Shown piece by piece: positions 21,901 through 32,383 of a DNA stretch of 64,000 nucleotides; the first letter of the stretch is position 1; the number at the start of each line of letters is the position of its first letter. The notes beneath the pieces are model-generated. The model was not told the origin of the DNA and made no database searches. It saw nothing but the letters and a program-made list of their open reading frames with translations. Both the position numbers and the translations under genes were made by a program. Source of the DNA: Neonectria sp. B-13 (lineage: Eukaryota; Ascomycota; Sordariomycetes; Hypocreales; Nectriaceae); the NCBI GenBank assembly GCA_002682825.1, contig NOKP01000054.1, forward strand, positions 89,104 to 153,103, read 5' to 3'.

Positions 21901-24095
21901 GTGGTCTCATCAAAAAGTGTAGCTTCAGATGTGCTCGGCAAAGATAATGTAGCGAGTTGTGCGGCTGTTCGTTGACGCCGAAGGCCCACTAATTACTAGG
22001 AGACTGTCCACTCCGACCTCTCTAGTGATCGGCTCTAAACCATGCGTAGATCGTTGATCAAGAAACTGTATTTGTCATTGGTTGGGGTACAATCACGGAG
22101 AATGCCGATTCCCGACCGAGGTATTGCTGTGTGACATGGCTATACGTCGAACATCAAAGAAGATAGATTAGGAGACCCCAATAGAAGACCCAAAGAAACA
22201 GTTTCAACGCATGATAAATAGTTTACTCTATGCCGCCTCCTTAGTCTAGTCGGTTTCTGGCAATGGCTTGGTGATGGCCTCATCGAGGCGATGAGACGCG
22301 TTCGACAGGCTCATTCATATCAGGTTCCGCAAGGTCGTATCATGCTTTTATTTTGTTTAGCTTAACTAGTTACTAAAGCCAAAACAATTATATCAGACGT
22401 AATGCATGCAGCCACTCCCTACAGCCCATAGTTCGACACAAGGTAAATTCTGGTATCCGGCTTGGTCTTAATTCACGAGTTAGCAGGCCAGGGGTGGATG
22501 GTCACCCATGGCACTACAGCTTTATTGCAGACGGAATCGGGAATCGTGCAGATTCACACTGAGTGCTGGGTCAGAGCAGAACTACGTTGTAAACCAGATC
22601 CCATGGAGAGTTTAGTTTGTCCTCTTCATTCCAGCGCACTGAGTGATGACCAGTAGGTGAGCCCGGGCAACTCTATTCACCTAACGGTTACACAATTTGT
22701 ATATCAGGGGCTGGCATGATGAATTCCTGTAGGAGGCAAAAGGGAGGTTGAATTTGCTGTCCAGCCTTCCGACCCCTCCGCCCACTTCTTTTTTCACCTG
22801 ACTGTGATCGGTGGATATGCAACCCAACAGACTACACCTGCGGAAAAGAACAATGAGAAAACCTCATAACGTGCAGCTGAATAGGTAGCAGTCCTAGAAC
22901 ACGCTCCTGCGAGGTAGCGTCACCCTCGAAAACTAAGGCTTTTCTGTATTCCAAGCTTGGAGACTGAATCCCCGGCATGTCTACGGTTGCACCAATTGTG
23001 TAAAACGAACGAGCTTGGAGGGGAAAACACACGGTGGTTTCATCAGCGATGCTATTGAGAGCTCGTCGCCCAACAAAATGGATGCCTTAGGGAACTCCTA
23101 CACGCAAGACGGAGGTAACGCATTCGCCTTGGTTCTCCTGTTCTTCTTTTTCCTTCCTCTTGTTGCAGTCGTGGCCACCCTTCCGATGATTTCTTTCGAC
23201 GGGGACATTGTGGATGGGAAGAGTCCATGAGGCGGCCCATGGCGGTTGTAAGTGTCCGGAATTCTCGTTTGTCGGCCCAATGCTGGGCGACTTCACGGTT
23301 CATGCTGCTCCATAGAACCTGGTTTGGGAGACAGGACCGTTGGAATTGTTGATCGTTGGTAAGCTCACCATTTGGTTTACAATCGCACAGCCTTCGTCGA
23401 TTGAACTTTGAACGGTTCGTCAATGGGTACAGGGGCTCGCAAATCTGTATCTACCCTCGCGTGGCTAAATGGGGCCGAAGAATGGTGGGAAAAGTCACAT
23501 CGAGGTGTGTAGATGCGAGAGCGGCGACGCATGAAAAGCGGACGTGGTCGAGTGCGGGTCGCGAGACACACATGCCATCGATGCGACCGCCAGATACGAA
23601 GATATAGTAGTTCCCATGCGGATCTACTGGACTTGGACACCTCGAGCCAACAAGACTCGAATGCCTACAGGCCTTAGGCTCTCTACAGTATATCCGTGGT
23701 TTTCATTCCGGTGGTACGTGATACTAACGACACATCCTGGCGAGGTTACAGGCGACACGCAGTACGTCCCCCAAGGCGGATATCATTGCCGTCAGTTGGT
23801 TTACAGGTTGGACTAAAGTGGAACGAGTAAGTCTAATCGCAAGTGCTCATCGACGATAGGAAAGGCCATTGGCAGGGGTTCACGATCTGCAGGAACGGAC
23901 TTCACGCTCAAAGTCTGGCGGTGTGGGTTGTATTCATGTTTACTAGTACAGTTGGCGCTACTATCTCAAACCCAAGCCCCTTGTCTAGGACTGTTAGGGA
24001 ATGGGACCTGGCCAGCCGTCTGGCCAGTGCGTTTCGCGTTAGCCTCCTTTCACAAGGGCTTGACTGAGTCTCTCAGGCCCAAGGATGACATCCCC
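21901..24095. other. Intergenic, no gene recognised
   Basis: About 2.2 kb with short frames on both strands (for example 22832-23032 minus, 23544-23816 plus). None carries a motif or a consistent splice model. Confidence 0.4.
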
Positions 24096-24287
24096 ATGAC
24101 CTCCGCTTCTGACGGTAAGCCCGACGATACGATACCTCCCCTATTGTCACCCGGACCCCCGGCGCCGTCTGCAGACGCCAAGGAAGAACAGCCCCCGGTC
24201 TCTCCACCCAGCCCAACCGCCTTGAAGCATGTCGCCCACATTGACGGTGCGCAGGTGATGGAATTAGACATTGCGTACTTGAAATGA
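24096..24287 (+). CDS. Short proline-rich ORF next to repeat R1b, uncertain
   Basis: A 63-codon frame begins MTSASDGKPDD and runs through a Pro/Ser-rich stretch (PPLLSPGPPAPSADAKEEQ) to a C-terminal KHVAHIDGAQVMELDIAYLK. It is open upstream for some distance, so it may be the 3' end of a longer gene. Repeat R1b begins just after its stop codon. No family recognised. Confidence 0.28.
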   Translation: MTSASDGKPDDTIPPLLSPGPPAPSADAKEEQPPVSPPSPTALKHVAHIDGAQVMELDIAYLK

Positions 24288-24299
24288 AGAAAATCCAAT

Positions 24300-24880
24300 T
24301 TTCAGGCGACAAGGAACGCAACGTTCAGCCCTATCCTTCCACGTCCGCCCTCACTATCACACTCTGGGATGTTGTCGTCTGGGCTTGACGGTTGTCGGGG
24401 CATGGCACAGACCATGTACCCCTGATGCCACGCTTTCCAAATCGGGTCACATACCCATGCATTCCACCTGTTGTGCATGGTGCCTCCGGTAGAAGCGGGG
24501 CAATCACACGCCAAGAAATCAGAAAACCAAGGTAGGTCATCGCCAGACGGCTTACCTTGCATGATCAGCCCCCTGCAACATGCCTTCGGCAAAAGCGGAG
24601 CAACCTTGCGCCAAGAAACCATAAGAGGCTAAGTTCAGCGCGCATCATAGATAGCGAGGACGCTTTCCCCGTCGCTAATGCTTGCTTTGCATGGTATCAG
24701 CTCATGACCCCTTGCACTACGTCTTCAGAAAGAGCGGGGCAATCAGTTGCCAAGAAATCAGAAAACCAAGACAGGTGAAGATCAGCGCAGCAGACGGCAA
24801 GGACACTTTCTCTGTTGCTAATGTTTGCTTTGCATGGTATCAGCTCATCAGGCCCTGCGCCCCTGACTTTGCGTACTCGC
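24300..24880. repeat. Dispersed repeat R1, copy b
   Basis: Contains the blocks GTCGTCTGGGCTTGACGG and GGGGCATGGCACAGACCATG shared with 34877-34930, then about three tandem units (24482-24575, 24585-24714, 24722-24872) carrying AAGCGGRGCAA, GCCAAGAAATCAGAAAACC, AAGATCAGCGC and TTTGCATGGTATCAGCTCAT. The invertible block of copies a and c is absent here, so this is the shortest copy. Confidence 0.75.
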
Positions 24881-25051
24881 TTTGTTGCCGAGGAAGATGT
24901 ATCCATTTGAGAAATGTGTTCTTAGGCACGAATACAAATGTAGATTAAACAGCCGTATCATCTCTAATAACAACCATAGCTTTGTGATTCCTCATGACTG
25001 GTCTCTCAGACCATTTCCAGAGCCTTTCCCTGTACTGTACAACCAACATAA

Positions 25052-25405
25052 GGTTCCTCTATCCTGGACCCCAACGCCTTGTGTGACTGGCTTGCCTGGA
25101 TTCAGGAGCAGTATCAGCCGTCGACCATTGTCCTCTTCCTCAGGCACGTGCACAACGATGAATGGCGTGAGCTCTCTGCCTCCTGTGCTGGACGCGATAA
25201 TGCGGCGCGGCGTGTACAAACCGTCACTTTTCGGCTGCAACTCTCCAATGTGACAGACCCGCCGTGTCCGCTTTTCCTCTGTCGGGAAATCGATGCCGTC
25301 ATGTCCTCGCGGAACAGGAGTGACTTCTCGTCCTGGCTAGGCCGAAATGCGGCAACCATGGGTGTGGGGACCATTGTGGGAGCAATAAGTACCGTCTACG
25401 AATGA
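25052..25405 (+). CDS. C-terminal coding fragment of an unknown protein
   Basis: A 117-residue frame reads SILDPNALCDWLAWIQEQYQ, TIVLFLRHVHNDEWREL and ends with a Gly-rich hydrophobic tail (SWLGRNAATMGVGTIVGAIS). It resembles the 3' part of a real gene: the frame is preceded by a possible acceptor (CATAAG before 25052), but no convincing upstream exon was found, and the first in-frame ATG is near its end. No family recognised. Confidence 0.35.
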   Translation, partial: GSSILDPNALCDWLAWIQEQYQPSTIVLFLRHVHNDEWRELSASCAGRDNAARRVQTVTFRLQLSNVTDPPCPLFLCREIDAVMSSRNRSDFSSWLGRNAATMGVGTIVGAISTVYE

Positions 25406-25865
25406 GGCACAGGGAGCGGAATAGAGGTACTACGTACTCCGTACATCCGTGCAGGGGAGGCTGCACTCCAGGTCACAGCAGTGCCGGCGAGCCACTCCTA
25501 CCAGATGCCTCGCTAGTCCTCTCGAGGTGGCCCGTACTCAGGGGGGTGAGGATAATCATCAGTCACGTCGGTGTCACTTGGCAAACCATGACAGGAGTGG
25601 ACCGCCACGTAGGCCCGGAGTCTACTATGTATGCACTAGTCAAATACTGTAGGGCCACAGTAACGCAAGTGGCGCTGCGATTTAATGGTTGGGCGGCAGG
25701 CATAACTGCATGACAGCCCCCATATAAGAACGTCTTCTTTCCTCTTCTCCCTTTCCAATACCCTGCGCCTCGTCAGCGCAACACAAGCACAGGGCGAGCT
25801 TGATCATTCGACGCGACCTATGACAGGATCGGATATCCCTCTCCTCCTTTGGGCGGCAAAAGGAA
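25406..25865. other. Intergenic, including a 17-bp tandem duplication at the right end
   Basis: No gene seen. At 25874-25907, just inside the neighbouring minus-strand gene, AGCGCTGTTTTTCTAC occurs twice; the homologous block at 60.1 kb has no such duplication. Confidence 0.4.
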
Positions 25866-26151
25866 TTAGACTAGCGCTGTTTTTCTACAGCGCTGTTTTT
25901 CTACAGCCCTATTGACAGCCAACTTCCATTCAGCTTCGTCCGAGCCGTCTTCGTTCGTCAAAGGGACTACTGTGGGAGCATTGATCGCAAAATGACTTGT
26001 CACTACGTCTGGCGGGACGAGACTGGCATTCTGCATATTGACCAGGAACATATGACCTTAGGGTGAGAGATGATTGGGAAGCTTCCTTAGGCCACGAAAT
26101 ACCTATCACCACGGCTATCGTGTACAGTAGGATGTAGTTCACTCTTGGCAT
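25866..26151 (-). CDS. Small secreted-type peptide, two exons
   Basis: Exons 26151-26103 and 26056-25866 join across a 46-bp intron to give 79 residues. The first 17 residues (MPRVNYILLYTIAVVIG) look like a signal peptide or membrane anchor; the rest reads ASLVPPDVVTSHFAINAPTV and LTNEDGSDEAEWKLAV and ends in a basic tail. A decayed copy at 59990-60160 on the plus strand keeps LTNEDGSDEA.WK in a frame, which supports this as real coding sequence. The basic tail is partly made by a 17-bp tandem duplication absent from the copy. It is transcribed divergently from the RRM gene, 616 bp away. Function unknown. Confidence 0.5.
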
Positions 26152-26767
26152 GGCGTATACCACATCTCGACGATGGCTTGGGGTTTCTCGACCTGTCGGC
26201 CCCCACATCTCAAGGCTCACGATCGCCGGATCCCGCATGGTTAATACGGAGGGAACTAAACAGCCAATCAACGAGGCTGGTCACCCAACTATCGGCAGTC
26301 TGGAAGCATGAAACGACACTAGCCTGTCAAGAAAGCCTCTTATGTCAACATGCATTTCTCCTGCCAGGCGCTTCCGAGACTATAGTCCAATGCAATTGAA
26401 TCTCAAGCTGGCAAGGGATGGTCCCTGCGATATTCGTGCGTGGAAATCAAGCTGGCAATCTGCTCCTCATCAGTATACGTAAATGAGTCGTCTGCATAGG
26501 AAACGAATCCGTGTCACGACATCCTCGACACTCTAACTACTACATGCTTAGTGCTATGTACACCACCTACCACTTCCTGCTGCAACACAATTCGCCTTGA
26601 CACCTTCTCCTACTTCGCTATCCAGCACACATTGTCTCTGTTGCCGTGCTTGATCGTTGTACGCAGCATCACTCACTCAATCCAGATTCGGTGCAGAATC
26701 ACACCAAATTTCGGATACAAGAACGAGCTACTCTGTGCAGCCCGCAGATTTACCCATACCCGTCAAA

Positions 26768-27659
26768 ATGAACCCGGCAACGCAGATGGACGTTGGTCCT
26801 GGGAACCAGACGGGCGTGTACTACATCACAATATGTAACGTGGGTGGCCTTTGCATGTTTCTATTTCCGTGGCATGCGTCTGACATAACCTACAGCTGCC
26901 GTTTGGAACCTCTTGGAAGGAATTGAAAGCCTGGCTACGGCCGACCTGCCCCGTTGAACGCATAGAAGTATTCGAGATTAGCACATCTGCATGGGTCTGC
27001 GTCCGTGGCCAATACAACTTTGAGAAAGCATGGGGTATGCTGCTTCCTTGGCCCTCACTTTTTTTACTGGCAGCAGTGCTGACGCATAATTAGGCATTCT
27101 TAATGGTGGCACCTTCTACGGACGCTCCATTATCGCATCCGACAAGAATACGGCCGAGTCCATCAAGATAAAGGTGACCGACGAAGCCTGGCACAAGCAA
27201 ATGGCCTTGGAGCAATGTCAGTTGAAAGTCTCGCGCTTCCCACAACAGGCTCGATCGGACCTGGTGGCCGCCTGTATCGAGCGTAAGGTTGGGTCTTACG
27301 GGATAGTAAGTTGTGACATACCCAAAAACGAGGACAGCAAATACCTTCGAGGCTATGCCGAAATTGTTTTCGAAAGTGCCAAACAAGCCGCAATGGCAAT
27401 GGGCGTTCTGAGCACAGCACGCTTTGAGAAAAAGAAAGTCACACCTTGCCTTACACCAGTGACTACCGGGCTTTTTGGAAGCAGACCCAGTGAGCATGAC
27501 CTGAGCGAGAGGAGCCACCCCCCTGAGTCCTCGTCAAACATACGCAAGGAAGTGGCGTGGAGCAGCAAAAGTTCCGGCCAGGTCGTCATCGTCAATGGGA
27601 CGTCCCGAGTACCCATTTCTAGCCAACAAGGGTTAAACGACCCAGCCCCCGGGCATTAG
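26768..27659 (+). CDS. Two-RRM RNA-binding (RNP-domain) protein, HrmA-like
   Basis: Exons 26768-26839, 26896-27034 and 27094-27659 keep phase (introns of 56 and 59 bp) and give 258 residues. RRM1, residues about 16-97, begins VYYITICNLPFGTSWKELK (RNP2-like strand) and continues WVCVRGQYNFEKAWGILNGG and FYGRSIIASDKN. A second RRM-like unit at about 118-195 has LKVSRFPQQARSDLVAACI and YLRGYAEIVFESAKQAAMAM. The C-terminus is Ser-rich and disordered. There is no signal peptide, so a nuclear or cytoplasmic RNA-binding role is likely. The A. fumigatus protein HrmA, which controls hypoxic colony and biofilm morphology, has been described as an RNP-domain protein; this gene together with the DUF2841 gene 8.8 kb away suggests the same kind of cluster. 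Orthology to HrmA is my inference and needs alignment. Confidence 0.75.
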
Positions 27660-27783
27660 CTCACCGGTTATCATCATAGTCACTTCGGATACCAACGACA
27701 CGCAGCCCTCCTTCAAGCTGCTTTGAAGAGTGCTTCATGGGGTCTCGCTTTTCTGCTTGCTGCCCTGCTTCTCCGAGTTCGTC

Positions 27784-28080
27784 TCACGTCTCCATCTCTG
27801 GGCCGAACCGCCCAACCACAAAGCCCAGGATCGGCAAGATAGGCAGTCGTGTATACTCGATCTTGATACTAGAAAGCTCCACATCATCTTCTTTCTTGTG
27901 GTGCCTTGAACGGATCGTGAAACCTTCTTCAAAAACTCATTGGTCACATACACCGTGTACACAATGAAGTCACAGGTATCCGTGTCATGTGTTAAGATTC
28001 TCAACGTGACGTCTTGGAAGTTGGGACTGGGTGAAACGTCCCTTTTAGGAGGTATTGGCGAGTTTCTCTACGATGAAGGC
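27784..28080 (-). pseudogene. Possible decayed coding sequence
   Basis: One minus-strand frame reads VFEEGFTIRSRHHKKEDDVE, LSSIKIEYTRLPILPILGFV and VGRFGPEMET then stop at 27784, which looks like a genuine protein C-terminus. Upstream the same frame continues LYASAFIVEKLANTS and is broken by four stops, each of which could come from CGA or CAA by a C-to-T change. An undetected intron is the alternative. No family recognised. Confidence 0.35.
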
Positions 28081-28804
28081 GCTGGCGTAGAGTAGAAGAA
28101 AGTCACAAACGAAAAATATACACGTTGTTGTTGGACAAAGATGTGTTCATGTAGCAGATGTCGCGAAATAATCTTATAGTAGTTCAGCCGTAGCGAGATG
28201 AAGACTTTGCCTTAATTGTCATTTGGCCACCAGGTTTCCCCTGGTACTATTGCATTGGACCGAGAATGCTGTAAAAGAAGAGTAGCCCAAAGTCGTTTTC
28301 TAAGCTTGGTGTAAGCATCAAAGTCTGTTTTATGTATTTTAAGCAAAAAGGAGGCCGTCATGCCAGAGTCAACTCACTCCTCCAGTACAGTATCTTTACC
28401 ATTGGCCGCTGATTCCTCTCCATCTGCCTGTTCAGAACCCTCTATAGTGAGCTTTGCGAATGCCAAGATTCCATCATCGGGTCTGTAGGACTTGGTTACT
28501 CCGGGTTCAAGGGGGATTCAGCGCAGGCCTATCCCTTCCAATCGTGGGTTTGTAATTGCTGCTGTGTTACAGATTCTACTCACACAGGATCTCGCCGCGA
28601 ATTACCTACCTTCGTACTACGTATAAGACGAAACCCAATCGACATGTAAGTGGGCACGGTTGGCTGCTATCATTGGCTCAGTAGCGATACCCTATCGGCT
28701 CTACTCACGCCTTGGGCTGAACACCCAAAGAACACATGCAATTGTTCAGGTATCTGGGACCCGACAGCGCATGCTTCCGACCTGTCAATTAATCCCGGAT
28801 TGTC

Positions 28805-29225
28805 CTATTTTACATGGTTTGTGTTGATCATTGTTACCCCATCTTTCGTATCCAAATACAGAGGACCAAAAGCAATGGCCACGGTGAAAGTTATGGATTG
28901 CCCCTGGAGTATCAAAACTTGTCCATCCCAGGTCCCCGGAGCCTCACCGAGGCAACTATCGGTTCCGCACGAGTTGGCGTCTCTATGTATCAATTGTGAC
29001 CAGAGCTGGTTGGTTGCTTCAGTGGTCGCATCAATAGCCTGTCCACCTCGCGACCCGCACCCAGGCCAACGGAAGTTGAGTACAACCACTGTAGCTGGCT
29101 GGGCGTTGGCACGGATGCGTGTCAACCGGTGGTGTTTGAGTCATGGTGACGGGCGCAACCTGCTCAGTCCCTTTCTTGAACACGCGTATGTCTGGTGGGC
29201 GCTGTTTGATACTTGATGATGGCAT
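28805..29225 (-). CDS. Small unknown protein, two exons
   Basis: Exons 29225-29160 and 29098-28805 join in phase 0 across a 61-bp intron (GTTGCG donor, CCCAG acceptor) to give 119 residues. It reads MPSSSIKQRPPDI, then PATVVVLNFRWPGCGSRGG, IHRDANSCGTDSCLG and ends in TFTVAIAFGPLYLDTKDG. The beta-rich second half with three Cys suggests a compact domain. A decayed copy at about 59878-59990 (plus strand) matches the middle part. No family recognised. It lies 1.1 kb downstream of the RRM gene, tail to tail, and may belong to the same cluster. Confidence 0.45.
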
Positions 29226-29779
29226 GTTTTATTCATATTTCTCAATGTGATTTCCCTCTTACGGTTTTAGGCATAAACTTGGGGCCAATGGGCCTCACTG
29301 TGTTGGGTATGGCATCCAAAAGGACAAAAAGGACAAGATGAGGACGCCGTCATCCTTCTTCCCTCGCATATCACTAAGCGCACATGTTGAATGACGACAC
29401 AATGGCCCTTATTCTGTGCCTCTTGGCTTATCCCAAGGGAACAAAATAATTATCTATGCGTATGTGCCTCCGTATTGTCTTGTGTATAGCGAGACAGTGA
29501 CTCGAACGACAGTCTTGTAGTCCTCCTCATGGGCAGGCATGTATTGTTCCAGACTCGCATCCCTCAAAGGATCCGCTACACCCAACCAGCTCCCAAGACT
29601 CAGACCTCGCCTCTGTTCCAAAAGGTCCGGGGTCGGATAACATATCACCTATCCAGTATGTCTCATTACCCCTATGAACACTGGCCAGATGGCCTGGGAA
29701 CGACGGGGCTGAAAACATGTTGGGACTAGTCGAAGATGATTCCGGGAACCATGGAGCATCGCCTAGACAAATTATTGGG
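29226..29779. other. Intergenic, no gene recognised
   Basis: The 5' flank of the 29225 gene and the 3' flank of the 30472 gene. Only short frames. Confidence 0.4.
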
Positions 29780-30472
29780 TCAGCAGAAGTGTTGAGATGG
29801 CCGGTCAAATAGGAACTGACCACCGAATGAAGAGTTTCCAGCGGCAGACGCCGAACTGTTCTCTGAGTCATTGATCGCAACGTCGCGGTGGTTCAGTGAG
29901 GTTTCTGTTGCGGCTTGTTTAGCCGCGTCTTCCAGACACTGCAACAAGTCGCACCCTATGATGACATTTGCGTCCTTGACGCTTGTGTGCGCAACCATTA
30001 TGCTGACGAGTACGGGAGGGTAACCAATGGAGACAGACCGCAAGCCGACGTTGCTTGCATAAAATTGTCCATTGGAGGCTGACGAGTTCGACAAAGCGGT
30101 TTTTAGGGCTCTGCGCCGCGGTATTGGGTACAGCGTCAACCTCAACATGTTCGCTGTGTCGGGGTCGAGCAGCGAAGTCTTGGAGGAGTCATCAATCACG
30201 GCAATGACTGGTTCCCAGTCACCCATCCCGCGCATGCAGACCGGCTGTGTGCGTCGTTCGGATTGCGATGCTTTCGCGGTGGCAGGTATGCTTAAAGAGG
30301 CGGAGCTCGAGGGCGACTTCGATTGACGACGACTTTGTTCATTGTCGTTGGGGTCTTCTTTCGAGGATGTTTCTTTCGGCAGCGTGAAAACCTTGTTGAG
30401 TTGATCGAGAGAAATGGAACCTGCAGTCCCATTTGGGTATTGCCGGTTCGGATTCCGTTGAGGGCGCCCCAT
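29780..30472 (-). CDS. Retropepsin-like fold protein with altered catalytic motif
   Basis: A single exon of 230 residues from ATG at 30472 begins MGRPQRNPNRQYPNGTAGSI, followed by a Ser-rich disordered stretch. Residues about 88-185 read EPVIAVIDDSSKTSLLD, VSIMVAHTSV and ANVIIGCDLLQCLEDA, which fits the aspartic-protease (retropepsin) pattern of a catalytic DTG near the start and a hydrophobic-hydrophobic-G.D.L loop near the end. Here the DTG position reads DDS, so proteolytic activity is doubtful. No reverse transcriptase or integrase is nearby, so it is not part of a retroelement. The start of this gene and its upstream 150 bp recur, truncated, at 60390-60650. The fold is inferred from the motif only. 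Confidence 0.55.
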   Translation of the reverse strand: MGRPQRNPNRQYPNGTAGSISLDQLNKVFTLPKETSSKEDPNDNEQSRRQSKSPSSSASLSIPATAKASQSERRTQPVCMRGMGDWEPVIAVIDDSSKTSLLDPDTANMLRLTLYPIPRRRALKTALSNSSASNGQFYASNVGLRSVSIGYPPVLVSIMVAHTSVKDANVIIGCDLLQCLEDAAKQAATETSLNHRDVAINDSENSSASAAGNSSFGGQFLFDRPSQHFC

Positions 30473-31572
30473 GAATGCTGGACCAAGTTTTGCTGTGTTG
30501 TGTTGTGGGTTGTTTATAGAAAGCAAGTAGTGAAGCCAGCGAGGTTGGGGAAACTCACAAGTACGTGGAACGTGTAAGAATCATTTGCCAAGGCAAGCAT
30601 TGGTCAGCTGAGAGGTGCGCGTCTAACGGGAGAGCAGCGGCGCAGCCAAAAAGAGCGACGGGTTCAGTAGGACGAGAAGTCGTTGAATCCAAGAAGTCCG
30701 GTTGAAAGGGTGCTGGACTATGTATGCTACGACTTCGTTGATACTCGATTAGCACCGCTGATAATAGTGCCAACCTGAACGTCAAACTGTAATGACTTTA
30801 ATTTGGCAATAACGCTGGGTGCAACAAAGATTCCTCACGGCATTAAGCCTGGTTTGTCAATGCAAAATCAGGCTGTGGTTTTAACCACACCGAGTACAGG
30901 CGATGGTCTCGCCTCATCCTTGATTCAGAATACGGGACTAGTCCATCGGGCGAACATAGGCCAATGAATGAAGCAAACCCGATGCAGTCGCCTTCAATAC
31001 TCAGCCACCATCACTAAAGAAGATGACACGTCACAGCTGCAAATGCGGTGTACGAATACAAGTTTTGCAAGCAAGATCGGGTTTCGATACCAGCTTCTGT
31101 CGGCTCAGCCTGATTGCCTGAATATTACCAGCTTCTTGGCTGGCTGACCGAAGGATATTCCCGATACCCTGGTGCTTATGGATTTCTTTGTTACGACCGC
31201 TTAGGTAAATTCCCAGTGGAAAGCCTCATCAACCCAACATCACGAACCAATTCCAACTCTATCTCTCAGCTACGAGCTTGGACTTGACTGCAAACGACTC
31301 AGTAACGCCACCCGCATATGAGGCTTGCTTGGTTCCAGGGTGCCGATCCAGACCAAAGGTGTCGGCCGCGCCAGCGGCCGATGGTTGCAGGAAAAGCCGA
31401 GACCTGGTGGCTGCTTGAAATTACAAAACAAATCACTCCGGTCAACGGACTTTCACAATCGAAATGACAAAATGTGAAGGGATGGTGCCACAAATTCAGC
31501 ATTGTATCAAAATCGTTCAGCCCGGTCTACCTCCGGTGCATACACCTTTGGATCAGGTGTAGAATAACCTTC
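30473..31572. other. Intergenic up to the assembly gap
   Basis: The promoter-side flank of the 30472 gene (30473-30620 recurs at 60.36-60.54 kb) and about 900 bp with no recognised gene, ending at the N run. Confidence 0.45.
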
Positions 31573-32262
31573 NNNNNNNNNNNNNNNNNNNNNNNNNNNN
31601 NNNNNNNNNNNNNNNNNNNNNNNNNNNNNNNNNNNNNNNNNNNNNNNNNNNNNNNNNNNNNNNNNNNNNNNNNNNNNNNNNNNNNNNNNNNNNNNNNNNN
31701 NNNNNNNNNNNNNNNNNNNNNNNNNNNNNNNNNNNNNNNNNNNNNNNNNNNNNNNNNNNNNNNNNNNNNNNNNNNNNNNNNNNNNNNNNNNNNNNNNNNN
31801 NNNNNNNNNNNNNNNNNNNNNNNNNNNNNNNNNNNNNNNNNNNNNNNNNNNNNNNNNNNNNNNNNNNNNNNNNNNNNNNNNNNNNNNNNNNNNNNNNNNN
31901 NNNNNNNNNNNNNNNNNNNNNNNNNNNNNNNNNNNNNNNNNNNNNNNNNNNNNNNNNNNNNNNNNNNNNNNNNNNNNNNNNNNNNNNNNNNNNNNNNNNN
32001 NNNNNNNNNNNNNNNNNNNNNNNNNNNNNNNNNNNNNNNNNNNNNNNNNNNNNNNNNNNNNNNNNNNNNNNNNNNNNNNNNNNNNNNNNNNNNNNNNNNN
32101 NNNNNNNNNNNNNNNNNNNNNNNNNNNNNNNNNNNNNNNNNNNNNNNNNNNNNNNNNNNNNNNNNNNNNNNNNNNNNNNNNNNNNNNNNNNNNNNNNNNN
32201 NNNNNNNNNNNNNNNNNNNNNNNNNNNNNNNNNNNNNNNNNNNNNNNNNNNNNNNNNNNNNN
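31573..32262. other. Assembly gap, 690 N
   Basis: An unbroken run of N of 690 bases. All reading frames that appear to cross it are artefacts. Confidence 1.
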
Positions 32263-32383
32263 CCTCAATCCCAGGGCTGTAAAAACTCTTCTTTAGCCCC
32301 TCCTTAAAACCATACCCCGCCCATACTCGCCCAGTTTCAGAACCTCCCAACTCTTCTACTCCGACAGCGTCACCTAAATTACC

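Noticed and set aside
31474..32350. Long reading frames crossing the N run on both strands
   Set aside because: They exist only because N bases contain no stop codons; nothing can be said about the gap.
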